Shown in pieces: positions 1 to 7,717 of a DNA stretch of 50,060 bases (position 1 is its first letter; each line of letters begins with the position of its first letter). This DNA comes from CALEMW01 sp035447065 (GTDB lineage: Bacteria > Krumholzibacteriota > Krumholzibacteriia > LZORAL124-64-63): assembly GCA_035447065.1 (NCBI GenBank), contig DAOTGJ010000025.1, positions 1 to 50,060 of the forward strand, in the 5' to 3' direction. The position numbers and the translations under genes were made by a program. The notes beneath the pieces are model-generated. The model was not told the origin of the DNA, did no database searches, and worked only from the letters and a program-made list of their open reading frames with translations.

Positions 1-1005
1 ATGGTCTCGGTGGACGTCAACACGGGCCGCTTCACGGGCAAGCGGAACCAGGAGGACACCATCACCGAGACCAACCTCTACGCCGCCAAGGAGGTGGCGC
101 GGCAGCTGCGGCTGCGCGACATCGGCGGCATCATCGTGGTGGACTTCATCGACATGGAGAGCGAGGCCAACAAGAAGCGCGTGGAGCGCGAGCTCACCAC
201 GGCGCTCAAGCGCGACCGCGCCCGCACCAAGGTGTTCCCCATCAGCAAGCTGGGCCTCATCGAGATGAGCCGGCAGCGCGTGCGGCCCTCGCTCACCAGC
301 TTCCTCAGCGACGACTGCCCCTACTGCAAGGGCACCGGCAAGGTGCTCAGCCTGGCCACCCTGGCCAACCGCGTGGAGCGCGAGGTGCACCGCGTCTTCC
401 ACCGCACCGGCGAGAAGGTGGTGCAGATCCGCTGCAACCCCATGCTGGCCATGCACCTGCTGCGGGAGAAGGCGGAGCAGATCGAGGAGCTGTGCGAGGA
501 GCACGGCATGAGCATCGACATCCTGGACGATCCCGCCCTGCACCGCGAGAGCTTCCAGGTGGTGTCGCTGCGCACGGACCGGGACCTGCTGCGTGAGATC
601 GACCGCCAGGACGGCGCCGCCGGCGATGGCCGGCCCCGCGGCCGCGGCAACCGCCGCAAGCCCGTGAGCGCCACCACCAGCGGCTCGCGCGGGGCGGCCT
701 CGCCCTCGGCCTCGCCCAAGCGGGCGCCCCAGCCGGAGCGCGTGAAGGAGCGGCTGGCCGAGAGCGCCGCGGAGAAGCCGGCGGCCCGTGAACAGGCGCC
801 CCGCGAACGGGCGCCCCGCGAAGCGGAGCCGCGCGAGACGGAGCCGCGGCGGGCCGACGACGAGGCGGGAGGCATCGTGGGTTCGCCCCGCGGGCGCACG
901 CGCGCCGGGCGCCGGCGCGGACGGCGCGGCGGCCGGGGCCGTCGTCCGGGCGAGGGGGAGCAGTCCAACCAGGAGAGCGGGGGCGGCGGCGACGACGCCT
1001 CCTGA
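1..1005 (+). CDS. Ribonuclease E/G family protein, C-terminal part (5' end outside window)
   Basis: Endoribonuclease that processes rRNA and decays mRNA in the cytoplasm. The frame is open at the left edge and starts directly inside the catalytic core, so the ATG at base 1 is almost certainly internal. Two metal-binding acidic motifs are visible: SVDVNTG near residue 3 and VVDFIDM near residue 47, matching the two catalytic aspartates of the family. CPYCKGTG near residue 106 is the zinc-link motif that joins protomers. After about residue 205 the protein becomes a low-complexity tail rich in Arg, Glu, Pro and Gly, with repeats of the type APRE/EPRE and a final stretch of GRRGR. Such basic disordered tails in RNase E bind RNA or partners, but their sequence is not conserved. 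The gene converges on the glycosyltransferase with 6 bases between stop codons. Whether it is closer to RNase E or RNase G cannot be decided without the N-terminal S1 domain. Confidence 0.93.
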   Translation: MVSVDVNTGRFTGKRNQEDTITETNLYAAKEVARQLRLRDIGGIIVVDFIDMESEANKKRVERELTTALKRDRARTKVFPISKLGLIEMSRQRVRPSLTSFLSDDCPYCKGTGKVLSLATLANRVEREVHRVFHRTGEKVVQIRCNPMLAMHLLREKAEQIEELCEEHGMSIDILDDPALHRESFQVVSLRTDRDLLREIDRQDGAAGDGRPRGRGNRRKPVSATTSGSRGAASPSASPKRAPQPERVKERLAESAAEKPAAREQAPRERAPREAEPRETEPRRADDEAGGIVGSPRGRTRAGRRRGRRGGRGRRPGEGEQSNQESGGGGDDAS

Positions 1006-1011
1006 CAGGCG

Positions 1012-1974
1012 TCAGGCCGGCGGCGGCGGCTCCAGGCGGGAGCGCAGCTGCAGCCGCGCCGTGAACCAGTGATCCGATGCGAGGGCCGCGTCTCGGGCGC
1101 GGCCCTCGCCCGTCTTCAGGCGGGAGGCCAGGCCCCGCAGCAGGGCCTTGAGACCGTACTCCACGAACTGCGCGGCGCGGTAGGCGCCCACCCACGCCGG
1201 GCCCTGGTGCTTGGCCACGAACAGCCGCAGGCTGGCCTGGAACTGGGTCAGGCTGAAGCGGCTCACCCGCGCCGCGGCGCGGCCCTCCAGGTGGGCCACG
1301 CGCGCCTCGGGCACGCACCAGATCTCCAGCCCCTGAGCCGCCGCCCGGCGGCACCAGTCGGTCTCCTCGAAGTACAGGAAGAAGCGCTCGTCCAGCGGAC
1401 CCACCGCCGCCCACACGCGGCGCGGCGCGGCCAGGCAGGCGCCCACCACGTAGCCCACGCGCAGCGGCGGGCCGCCGTCGGGACCCGGTCGCGCCGCCGT
1501 GGCCGCGCGCAGGGGCCCGGGCAGCCAACGCCGGGCGGGATCCACGATGTTCAGCAGGTGGTAGCGCAGGCGCGGCCCCGTGCCCCAGCTCAGGGTGGGG
1601 CGGCCGTCGGCGTCGGTCAGCAGGGGACCGCAGGCGCCGGCCTGCGGCGTGGCGTCCAGGAAGGCCGCCAGGCGGGCCAGGCTGCCGGGCTCGGCCACGG
1701 TGTCGGGGTTGAGCAGCACCAGGATGCGGCCGCTGCAGGCGGGCAGGGCCCGGTTGTTGCCGGCCGCGAAGCCCAGGTTGGCGCCGGTCTCGATCAGCGC
1801 GGCTCCGGGGAACTCGGCGCGAACCATGGCCGGCGTGCCGTCGCGCGAGGCGTTGTCCACCACCACGATCTCATGGGAGAGGGCGCCGCAGGCGGCGGGC
1901 ACGGCGGCCAGGCAGGCGCGCAGGTCGTCGCGCGTGTTCCAGCTCACCACCACGATGGACAGGTCGGGGGCCAT
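1012..1974 (-). CDS. Glycosyltransferase family 2 protein
   Basis: Probable sugar transferase for cell-surface polysaccharide or glycoprotein, acting at the cytoplasmic face of the membrane. The 320-residue product starts with the classic GT-A opening (LSIVVVSWNTRDDL) and has the nucleotide-sugar motif VVDNASRDGT near residue 40. The metal-binding DxD-equivalent NPDT lies near residue 93, and a downstream ERFFLYFEETDWCRR segment holds the acidic residues typical of rhamnosyltransferase-like GT2 enzymes. There are no convincing membrane segments. The ATG at 1974 is the first start in frame and lies about 30 bases downstream of the rhomboid stop, so the two may be co-transcribed. Donor and acceptor cannot be read from the sequence. 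Confidence 0.9.
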   Translation of the reverse strand: MAPDLSIVVVSWNTRDDLRACLAAVPAACGALSHEIVVVDNASRDGTPAMVRAEFPGAALIETGANLGFAAGNNRALPACSGRILVLLNPDTVAEPGSLARLAAFLDATPQAGACGPLLTDADGRPTLSWGTGPRLRYHLLNIVDPARRWLPGPLRAATAARPGPDGGPPLRVGYVVGACLAAPRRVWAAVGPLDERFFLYFEETDWCRRAAAQGLEIWCVPEARVAHLEGRAAARVSRFSLTQFQASLRLFVAKHQGPAWVGAYRAAQFVEYGLKALLRGLASRLKTGEGRARDAALASDHWFTARLQLRSRLEPPPPA

Positions 1975-2005
1975 GGCGCTCCAGGTTCGGGCGGCGGCGG
2001 GCCGC

Positions 2006-2836
2006 TCAGTGGCGGCTGGCGCGGCGCAGCGTCTCCCGCTCGGCGTCGGTGAGGCTGTCCAGGCCCTCGCGCGAGATCTTCTCCAGGATGCGGTCCACCT
2101 CGCCGGAGCCGCCGCCGGCGCCGTTGCCCGGCCGGGATTTCGGCTCCTCGTCCACCACGCGGAACTTGGAGGCGGCCTTGCGCTTGCGCCGCGACCGCAG
2201 CAGGTCGTCCAGACGACGGCGTCCGCCGCGCAGGTAGATGTAGCCCACGGCCATGCCGCCCAGGTGGGCCAGGTGGCCGATGTTGTCGGTCCGCCACATG
2301 GACAGGGTCTCGATCAGCACCAGGCCGATCACGAAGATCCGCACCGGGATGGGCACCAGGAAGTACAGCATGATGCGCCGGTCCGGATAGATCAGCGCGA
2401 AGGCGGCCAGCAGGCCGTACACGGCGCCCGAGGCGCCCATGAGCACGTTGTAGCGCGTGTTCGCGTCGATCAGCGGCATGAGCAGCATGTAGGTGAGGCC
2501 CGCGCCCACGCCCGTGATCAGGTAGTAGCGCAGGAACTCCCGGCGCCCCCAGAGCTGCTCCAGCTCCGAGCCGAACATCCACAGCACGAACATGTTGAAC
2601 AGGATGTGCAGGAACGTCACGTGCAGGAACATGTACGTGACCGGCTGCCAGATGTGGAACTGGCCGAAGACCTTGGCGGGCATCAGGCCGAACGTGGTGT
2701 CGAACCAGGCGCCGGCGCCGCCCAGCGACAGCACGGACTGCAGCAGGAACACGCTGATGTTGATGGCGAGCAGCGACTTCACCGTGGGGGTGAGGCCGGG
2801 GCCGAAGCCGAAGGACGGGCCGGAAGAGTAGCGCAC
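2006..2836 (-). CDS. Rhomboid-family intramembrane serine protease
   Basis: Cleaves membrane proteins within the lipid bilayer. The 276-residue product has about six hydrophobic helices. The nucleophile motif GASGAVYGL puts the catalytic serine at residue 136, and HLAHLGG supplies the catalytic histidine at about 191. The upstream LHVTFLHILFNM motif (His72, His77, Asn81) is the usual oxyanion-side signature. After the last helix there is a basic stretch (GGRRRLDDLLRSRRKRK) and a short acidic helical tail ending DRILEKISREGLDSLTDAERETLRR, a cytosolic C-terminal domain common in bacterial rhomboids of this type. The start is GTG, with an AAGGAG ribosome site 5 bases before it. Substrate unknown. 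Confidence 0.93.
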   Translation of the reverse strand: MRYSSGPSFGFGPGLTPTVKSLLAINISVFLLQSVLSLGGAGAWFDTTFGLMPAKVFGQFHIWQPVTYMFLHVTFLHILFNMFVLWMFGSELEQLWGRREFLRYYLITGVGAGLTYMLLMPLIDANTRYNVLMGASGAVYGLLAAFALIYPDRRIMLYFLVPIPVRIFVIGLVLIETLSMWRTDNIGHLAHLGGMAVGYIYLRGGRRRLDDLLRSRRKRKAASKFRVVDEEPKSRPGNGAGGGSGEVDRILEKISREGLDSLTDAERETLRRASRH

Positions 2837-2920
2837 GTTCGCTCCTTGGTGGGTCTCGGGTCCGGGTCCAAGCTACATCAAGACATCGACCCAGGCACGC
2901 CTGGATTGAGCGGCGGGCGC

Positions 2921-2952
2921 AAAAAAGGCGGGGAGCCCGTGGGCTCCCCGCC
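2921..2952 (-). terminator. Rho-independent terminator of the SGNH-hydrolase gene
   Basis: A 12-bp perfect stem (GGCGGGGAGCCC paired with GGGCTCCCCGCC, loop GT) at 2927-2952. Read on the minus strand it is followed by six T (the A run at 2921-2926). It sits 22 bases after the stop of the minus-strand lipoprotein gene. Confidence 0.9.
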
Positions 2953-2974
2953 GTGCTTCCGGTCCGGAGGACTC

Positions 2975-4378
2975 CTAGCGGAACACCGCCGACATGGTCG
3001 CGGCCGCGCGCTCCGAGACGGTGACCGTCGTCGAGCTGATCGTACCGTAACCCGTCCCGTGCGTGGGATCCCAGCTCACCGTAGCCAGGTCCACCATGGG
3101 GAAGTCGGTCCCCAGCTGGGCGTTCATGGCGTTCAGGAAGCCGTTGGCCACCCGCGCGTAGCCGCGGTTGTTGGGGTGCACGCCGTCCAGGGAGAACAGC
3201 GTGGTGGCCGCCGCGGTCTGCGGGCCCACGGCGCTGGCCAGCACCAGGAAGTGCGCGGCCTCGGTCATGGGATCCAGGGCGGCCAGCTCCGCGTTGGCGT
3301 CGTAGAGGAACACGTTGGACCGGGCGCCGACCGCCGCGGCGATGGCGGAGTTGTAGGACGTCACCGTGTTGGCGACGAGCTGCGCCTCGGCCACGGAGAG
3401 CGTGTACTCCGCGGGCAGGGGCAGGGCGGCCAGGCCGCCGTGCGCACGCAGGTAGCCCAGCGCGGTGAACAGCACGATCTGGGCGTCGGACTCCTCCATG
3501 GCGAGCATCCCCTCGGGGATGCCCGACGCCTGCGCGAACAGGGCCTTGGGCATGAAGAACGGCACCGAGGTGATGGACGGGATGTTGGCCACGAAGATCA
3601 CGGGCGCGAATCCGTGCCGCTCCATGACGCCGTTGGTGATGTTGTCCAGGGCGGCCCCGTACATGGCGGTGAAGAGGCTCGGCGGCGTGAGGTTCACGGC
3701 CTCGCCCGCATGCACCACGCCGTCGTTGGGCTGGCCCGAGGTGGCGCCGCCCAGCACGTCGTTGTTGCCGAGCCAGAAGGTGCAGATGGTGGGGCCGCGC
3801 GCGATGAGCTGCTCCAGCATGCTGTAGCCGCCGAAGACGGAGTTGCGCAGGATCAGGTCGAAGAAGGCGTTGCCGGGCGACTGGCTCGTACTCGAGTCCA
3901 GGGCGTCGGCGAAGTCCTTCAGGGTGGCCCCGGGCACGCCCAGGTTGCTGTAGGGGACCGGCCACGAGGCGGCCAGGGCCAGGGGCTGGATCTCCGTGAT
4001 GTGCGTGCTGTCCAGCACCGCGATGGAGCCGGCCATGGCGTCGTAGTGCAGCACGCCGGCCCGGTACATCGGGTTGGTCAGCGCGGTGCTGCCCAGGCCC
4101 GGAGGCGCCAGCAGAGGCTGCATGAAGGATCCGGCCGGGTAGCCCATCTGGGTGGCGATGAGCTGGGGGTAGCTGGTGGCCTGGCCGGTCAGGATCAGGC
4201 CGCTGTCCATGAAGCCGGCGGTCAGGCTGTTGCCCACCGCCACGTAGTTGCCGAACACCGCGGCGCCCGAGGGCTGCTCCACCGAGAGGGTGGAGTGGCC
4301 GGGGGCCTCCAGGTCGCATCCGGTGGCCAGGAGGCCGGCCAGCGCCGCGCCCAGAAGGATGATCAGAGACTTGCGCAT
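2975..4378 (-). CDS. SGNH/GDSL-family hydrolase lipoprotein
   Basis: Probable esterase or lipase anchored to the membrane. The 467-residue product begins with a lipoprotein signal (hydrophobic stretch, then LATGC with Cys21). Block I is GNSLTAG with the nucleophile serine at about 51. The block III motif GNND follows CTFWL near residue 200. The catalytic Asp/His pair is in DGVHPNNRGY near residue 400, so all the SGNH catalytic elements appear present. The gene ends in a strong terminator and begins 15 bases downstream of the FadL-like gene, with GGAGG before the ATG, so the two probably form an operon. A lipoprotein esterase beside a fatty-acid channel suggests hydrolysis of exogenous lipid esters and uptake of the products; that link is inference. 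Confidence 0.88.
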   Translation of the reverse strand: MRKSLIILLGAALAGLLATGCDLEAPGHSTLSVEQPSGAAVFGNYVAVGNSLTAGFMDSGLILTGQATSYPQLIATQMGYPAGSFMQPLLAPPGLGSTALTNPMYRAGVLHYDAMAGSIAVLDSTHITEIQPLALAASWPVPYSNLGVPGATLKDFADALDSSTSQSPGNAFFDLILRNSVFGGYSMLEQLIARGPTICTFWLGNNDVLGGATSGQPNDGVVHAGEAVNLTPPSLFTAMYGAALDNITNGVMERHGFAPVIFVANIPSITSVPFFMPKALFAQASGIPEGMLAMEESDAQIVLFTALGYLRAHGGLAALPLPAEYTLSVAEAQLVANTVTSYNSAIAAAVGARSNVFLYDANAELAALDPMTEAAHFLVLASAVGPQTAAATTLFSLDGVHPNNRGYARVANGFLNAMNAQLGTDFPMVDLATVSWDPTHGTGYGTISSTTVTVSERAAATMSAVFR

Positions 4379-4393
4379 GTCGTTCCTCCTTTC

Positions 4394-5704
4394 CTAGAAC
4401 TTGTAGCCGATGCCGATGCCGAAGATGTCCGCGCGCGAATCGTACGTGCCCGCGGGGCTGATCTCCGGGTCGAAGCTCTGGATCTCGCCGTTCTCCACGT
4501 TGCTGCGGGCCTTGAAGATCACCGCCATGTAGGAGCCGGTGAACGTCAGGCGGTCGCTGACGCGGTAGGCCAGGCCCACCGAGGCGTCGTTGCGGTCCGA
4601 GTCCGGCAGCAGCGGGCTCATGCTCTCCACCGGCTGGGGCGTGTTGTCGCGCACGTAGCCGGCCATGGCGGTCAGCTCCGGGCTGAGGTCGTAGCTGAGG
4701 CCGGCGCGGAACTGCCACACGTCCTCGTACTGCTCCTCGATGGACTGGTCCAGCATGGGGTTGTTGAAGTCCAGCACCAGCTTGTCGAAGGTGCTCCAGT
4801 TGAAGTGGACGAAGTCCACCTCCACGCGGGCCGCGTCGGTGAGCTGGTAGGCGGCGGCCAGGCTCAGCATGTGGGGCAGGTGCAGCACCGTGGTGCCGTC
4901 GTGCTCCGCGCCGCCCAGGCCCGCGATGATGCCGTCCACCGCGCCCTCCAGGGCGGCGGGGGCCACGTTGGTCAGCTCCATCTTGCCGTCCTGGATGGCC
5001 AGGTCCTTCTGCTGATGGAACATGGCGCCCAGGGTGAGGCGGTCCGTGGCGCGGATCATCACGCCGGCCTGGGGCGTGAAGTTGGGCTCGCAGCTGCCGG
5101 AGATCTTGGCGTCGATGACGTTGATCTCGTCCATGTTCCCGCCGAAGGGCTGGGTGCGGAAGCGGTTCAGCTCGATCTCGCTGAAGGCGATGTCCAGGCC
5201 GAAGGAGACCGCCACGTCCTCGTGCACCTTCCAGGCGAAGGTGGGGCTCACGTACACGGTGGCCAGGTCCACGTCGTAGCTCAGGGCGCGGCCGGCCCAG
5301 GCCTCCGGGTCGCTCCACTCCACGCCCAGGCCGAAGGGCGCGTACACGCCCAGGCCGAAGGTGAGGTTCTCCTCGAACGTGGTGTAGTAGTAGAGGCCGG
5401 GGATGGGGAAGCTCTGGTCCACGGTCTCGCCGCTGGCGAAGGTGCCGTCGGGCGCGTAGGCGCCGGTGAACTTGGCGGCGGGGACCACGGGCATCAGGTT
5501 CAGGTCCAGCGCGGAGCCTTCCAGGAAGGCCAGGCCGGCCGGATTGTAGAAGATGGCCGAGCCGTCGTCGGCCGTGGCGGTGAAGGCGCCGCCCATGGCG
5601 GTGGCCCGGGCGCCGGCCTCGTAGATGTTGAAGCCGCCGGCCAGGGCGGTGCCGGCCGCGAACAGCAGGCAGACCGTGATCGTCCAGCGTAGGGTCCCTC
5701 GCAT
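4394..5704 (-). CDS. FadL/OmpP1/TodX-family outer-membrane channel
   Basis: Beta-barrel channel for long-chain fatty acids or other hydrophobic compounds in the outer membrane. The 436-residue product has a Sec signal peptide (MRGTLRWTITVCLLFAAGTA, cleaved near ALA-GG). It is followed by the family's N-terminal hatch signature GARATAMGGAFTATADD and NPAGLAFLEGS. Alternating polar and apolar strands follow, and the protein ends FGIGIGYKF, with the C-terminal aromatic residue expected of an outer-membrane barrel. An upstream in-frame start at 5818 would add 38 residues before the signal peptide; the ATG at 5704 is preferred because GAGGAGG lies 4-5 bases before it and the signal peptide then starts correctly. 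Confidence 0.9.
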   Translation of the reverse strand: MRGTLRWTITVCLLFAAGTALAGGFNIYEAGARATAMGGAFTATADDGSAIFYNPAGLAFLEGSALDLNLMPVVPAAKFTGAYAPDGTFASGETVDQSFPIPGLYYYTTFEENLTFGLGVYAPFGLGVEWSDPEAWAGRALSYDVDLATVYVSPTFAWKVHEDVAVSFGLDIAFSEIELNRFRTQPFGGNMDEINVIDAKISGSCEPNFTPQAGVMIRATDRLTLGAMFHQQKDLAIQDGKMELTNVAPAALEGAVDGIIAGLGGAEHDGTTVLHLPHMLSLAAAYQLTDAARVEVDFVHFNWSTFDKLVLDFNNPMLDQSIEEQYEDVWQFRAGLSYDLSPELTAMAGYVRDNTPQPVESMSPLLPDSDRNDASVGLAYRVSDRLTFTGSYMAVIFKARSNVENGEIQSFDPEISPAGTYDSRADIFGIGIGYKF

Positions 5705-5819
5705 ACTGCCTCCTCGGGAAGGGCGAGTCGTGGGTCGATTCGTGAACAGCGGGTCGGGTCGATGCGTGCTGGCCAACCTACCACAGACCTGCTTGTTCTT
5801 GAAACTGCAAACCCGCATG

Positions 5820-5849
5820 AAAAAGGGCCGCCCCGCGAGGGGGCGGCCC
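5820..5849 (-). terminator. Rho-independent terminator of ccsA
   Basis: A 10-bp GC stem (GGGCCGCCCC / GGGGCGGCCC, 5-base loop) at 5825-5849. On the minus strand it is followed by T5 (A run 5820-5824). It lies just after the ccsA stop. Confidence 0.85.
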
Positions 5850-5872
5850 GATGGGCGCGGGTGCGGGGGGAC

Positions 5873-7705
5873 CTAGCGGGAGGTCCCGTCCCAGCTCTTC
5901 ATCCGGTCGGTCACGAACGATGCGATGATCAGCGCCAGCATGATCGCCGTGCCGATGAAGACCCAGTCCGGCACCTTGGCGGCGTCGCCCTGGGCGTAGC
6001 TGTGCAGGCCGGACAGGAAGTAGTTCACGCCGAAGTACGTCATGACCACCGAGGCGATCCCCGCGAAACCGCTGGCCGCCAGGACCCAGGGCCGGTTCAT
6101 GGCCGGGATCCAACGGAAGTGGATGGCCACGGCGTAGACCAGGATGGTCACCAGGGACCAGGTCTCCTTGGGGTCCCAGCCCCAGTAGCGGCCCCAGCTC
6201 TCGTTGGCCCACACGCCGCCCAGCAGGGTGCCCACGCTGAGCAGGCCCAGGCCAGTCACCAGCACCTTGAAGCTGAGGCGGTCCAGCTTGAGCACGGCGT
6301 CGCGCACGTGCTCGCGGCCGGGGCCCTTGAACAGCAGCAGGATCAGGGTCAGGCCGCCCAGCAGCGAGCCCAGGCCCAGGAAGCCGTAGCTGCCGGTGAT
6401 GATGGTCACGTGGATGTTCAGCCAGTAGGAGGCCAGCACCGGCACCAGCGGACCGATGTCCGGGTTGAAGGTGCTCAGCATGGCCACCGCCAGGATCACC
6501 ATGGTCAGCAGGGCCGCGATGCCGCCCGAGGAGCCGCGGCGGTCCTTCAGCTCGAAGAGGATGCCCGCCAGGGCCGTGGCCAGGGCGATGAAGATCAGCG
6601 ACTCGTAGCCGTTGCTCAGGGGCGCGCGGCCCGAGGCCACCCAGCGCAGCACGAACGAGAACAGGTGGTAGCCGAAGCTGCCCAGCAGGAGCAGCAGGCC
6701 CAGCCCGTACAGGGGGTGCTTCCAGGAGTACTGGGCGCCGCGGCGGCGGGCCAGGCCCCAGAAGAAGGCGGCCATCAGCACCAGGAAGGCTCCGAAGTAG
6801 GGCATGGTCACGTTGCGGAAGGGATGGCTGCGGTTGAGCCAGAGCTCGGAGTCCACGGCCGTCTTGGACGGCAGCACGTCCGCGCCGTAGCGGCGCTGCA
6901 GGTCCTGGATCACGGCCAGGGCGCGGGCCAGACGGGCGTCGTCGCCGTGGGCGGCGCCCTCCACCAGCTCGCCCATGATGCCGCGGGCGGTGTCGCGCTC
7001 CTCGCCGGGCGGGATGCTCTCCACGTCGTTCAGGCCGGCCCAGGTGTTGTTCTTGTCGCCCGGGATGGGGTAGAAGCGCACGCCGCCGCCGCCCAGGGCG
7101 TCGTAGAAGATGTTGAAGCGGTCATTGAAGTCCAGCAGCTTGCGCTGGACCTTGCTGCGGTCGCGGTCCGGCGTGCGCAGGGCCTCGCGCACCTGGTCCT
7201 GCAGCATGTACTGGCCCTGGGGCGTGATCAGGCTGCGGGCGCTGACCCACTTCACGTCCTGGGAGACGCCCAGCATGTCCTTCACGCCGGGGAAGCGCAC
7301 GGCGATGATGGGCTGCTCGAACCAGTACTGGGGGTTGCTGATCCAGCTCAGCCAGAGGTCCATGGGCTCCCACTTGCCCTCGCCCAGGGCCGGCGCGAAC
7401 GCGCCCGCGGGGTGGCCGATGCGGGCCTCCTCCGGGTCGTAGTTCTCGCGCTTGGTCACCTTCATGACCAGCTCGCGCACGTAGGTGTCCATGGGCTTCA
7501 TGCGGCCGCGCAGGTCCTGCATGGGCAGGCGCGAGAAGCCCTCCCGGGTGCCGGGGGAGAGGAAGTTGGCCGCCGGCGTGTCGTGCACGTGGGCCGGGGC
7601 GTGGTCGTGGCCGTCGCCTTCGGCGTGCACGTGGTCCTGGGCCAGGACGGCGCTCCCGCAGACGAGCAGGGCGGCCAGCAGCAGGCTATGGAGCAAGGGA
7701 CGCAT
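5873..7705 (-). CDS. ccsA: Cytochrome c biogenesis protein CcsA (ResC-type) with periplasmic N-terminal domain
   Basis: Membrane half of the System II haem lyase, which carries haem to the periplasmic side and attaches it to CxxCH apocytochromes. The 610-residue product has a signal peptide, then a His/Asp-rich stretch (residues about 24-42, eight histidines). A periplasmic domain of about 230 residues follows; it begins SRLPMQDLRGRMKPMDTYV, a motif seen in the long CcsA proteins of Bacteroidetes-like bacteria. About eight membrane helices come next, with the haem-binding WWD-type signature WGRYWGWDPKETWSL near residue 510. Classic CcsA proteins are about 300 residues, so this is the long form. 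It follows resB by 12 bases on the same strand and is likely co-transcribed. Clients in this window would be CcoO, CcoP and the bd-like haem-c subunit. Confidence 0.92.
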   Translation of the reverse strand: MRPLLHSLLLAALLVCGSAVLAQDHVHAEGDGHDHAPAHVHDTPAANFLSPGTREGFSRLPMQDLRGRMKPMDTYVRELVMKVTKRENYDPEEARIGHPAGAFAPALGEGKWEPMDLWLSWISNPQYWFEQPIIAVRFPGVKDMLGVSQDVKWVSARSLITPQGQYMLQDQVREALRTPDRDRSKVQRKLLDFNDRFNIFYDALGGGGVRFYPIPGDKNNTWAGLNDVESIPPGEERDTARGIMGELVEGAAHGDDARLARALAVIQDLQRRYGADVLPSKTAVDSELWLNRSHPFRNVTMPYFGAFLVLMAAFFWGLARRRGAQYSWKHPLYGLGLLLLLGSFGYHLFSFVLRWVASGRAPLSNGYESLIFIALATALAGILFELKDRRGSSGGIAALLTMVILAVAMLSTFNPDIGPLVPVLASYWLNIHVTIITGSYGFLGLGSLLGGLTLILLLFKGPGREHVRDAVLKLDRLSFKVLVTGLGLLSVGTLLGGVWANESWGRYWGWDPKETWSLVTILVYAVAIHFRWIPAMNRPWVLAASGFAGIASVVMTYFGVNYFLSGLHSYAQGDAAKVPDWVFIGTAIMLALIIASFVTDRMKSWDGTSR

Positions 7706-7717
7706 GACGGGTCCTTC

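Noticed and set aside
1580..5692. A 1370-codon open frame on the plus strand opposite the glycosyltransferase, rhomboid, SGNH and FadL genes
   Set aside because: It spans several well-identified minus-strand genes and translates to a low-complexity His/Gln/Val/Gly-rich sequence, as expected for the antisense of GC-rich codons; it matches no family.
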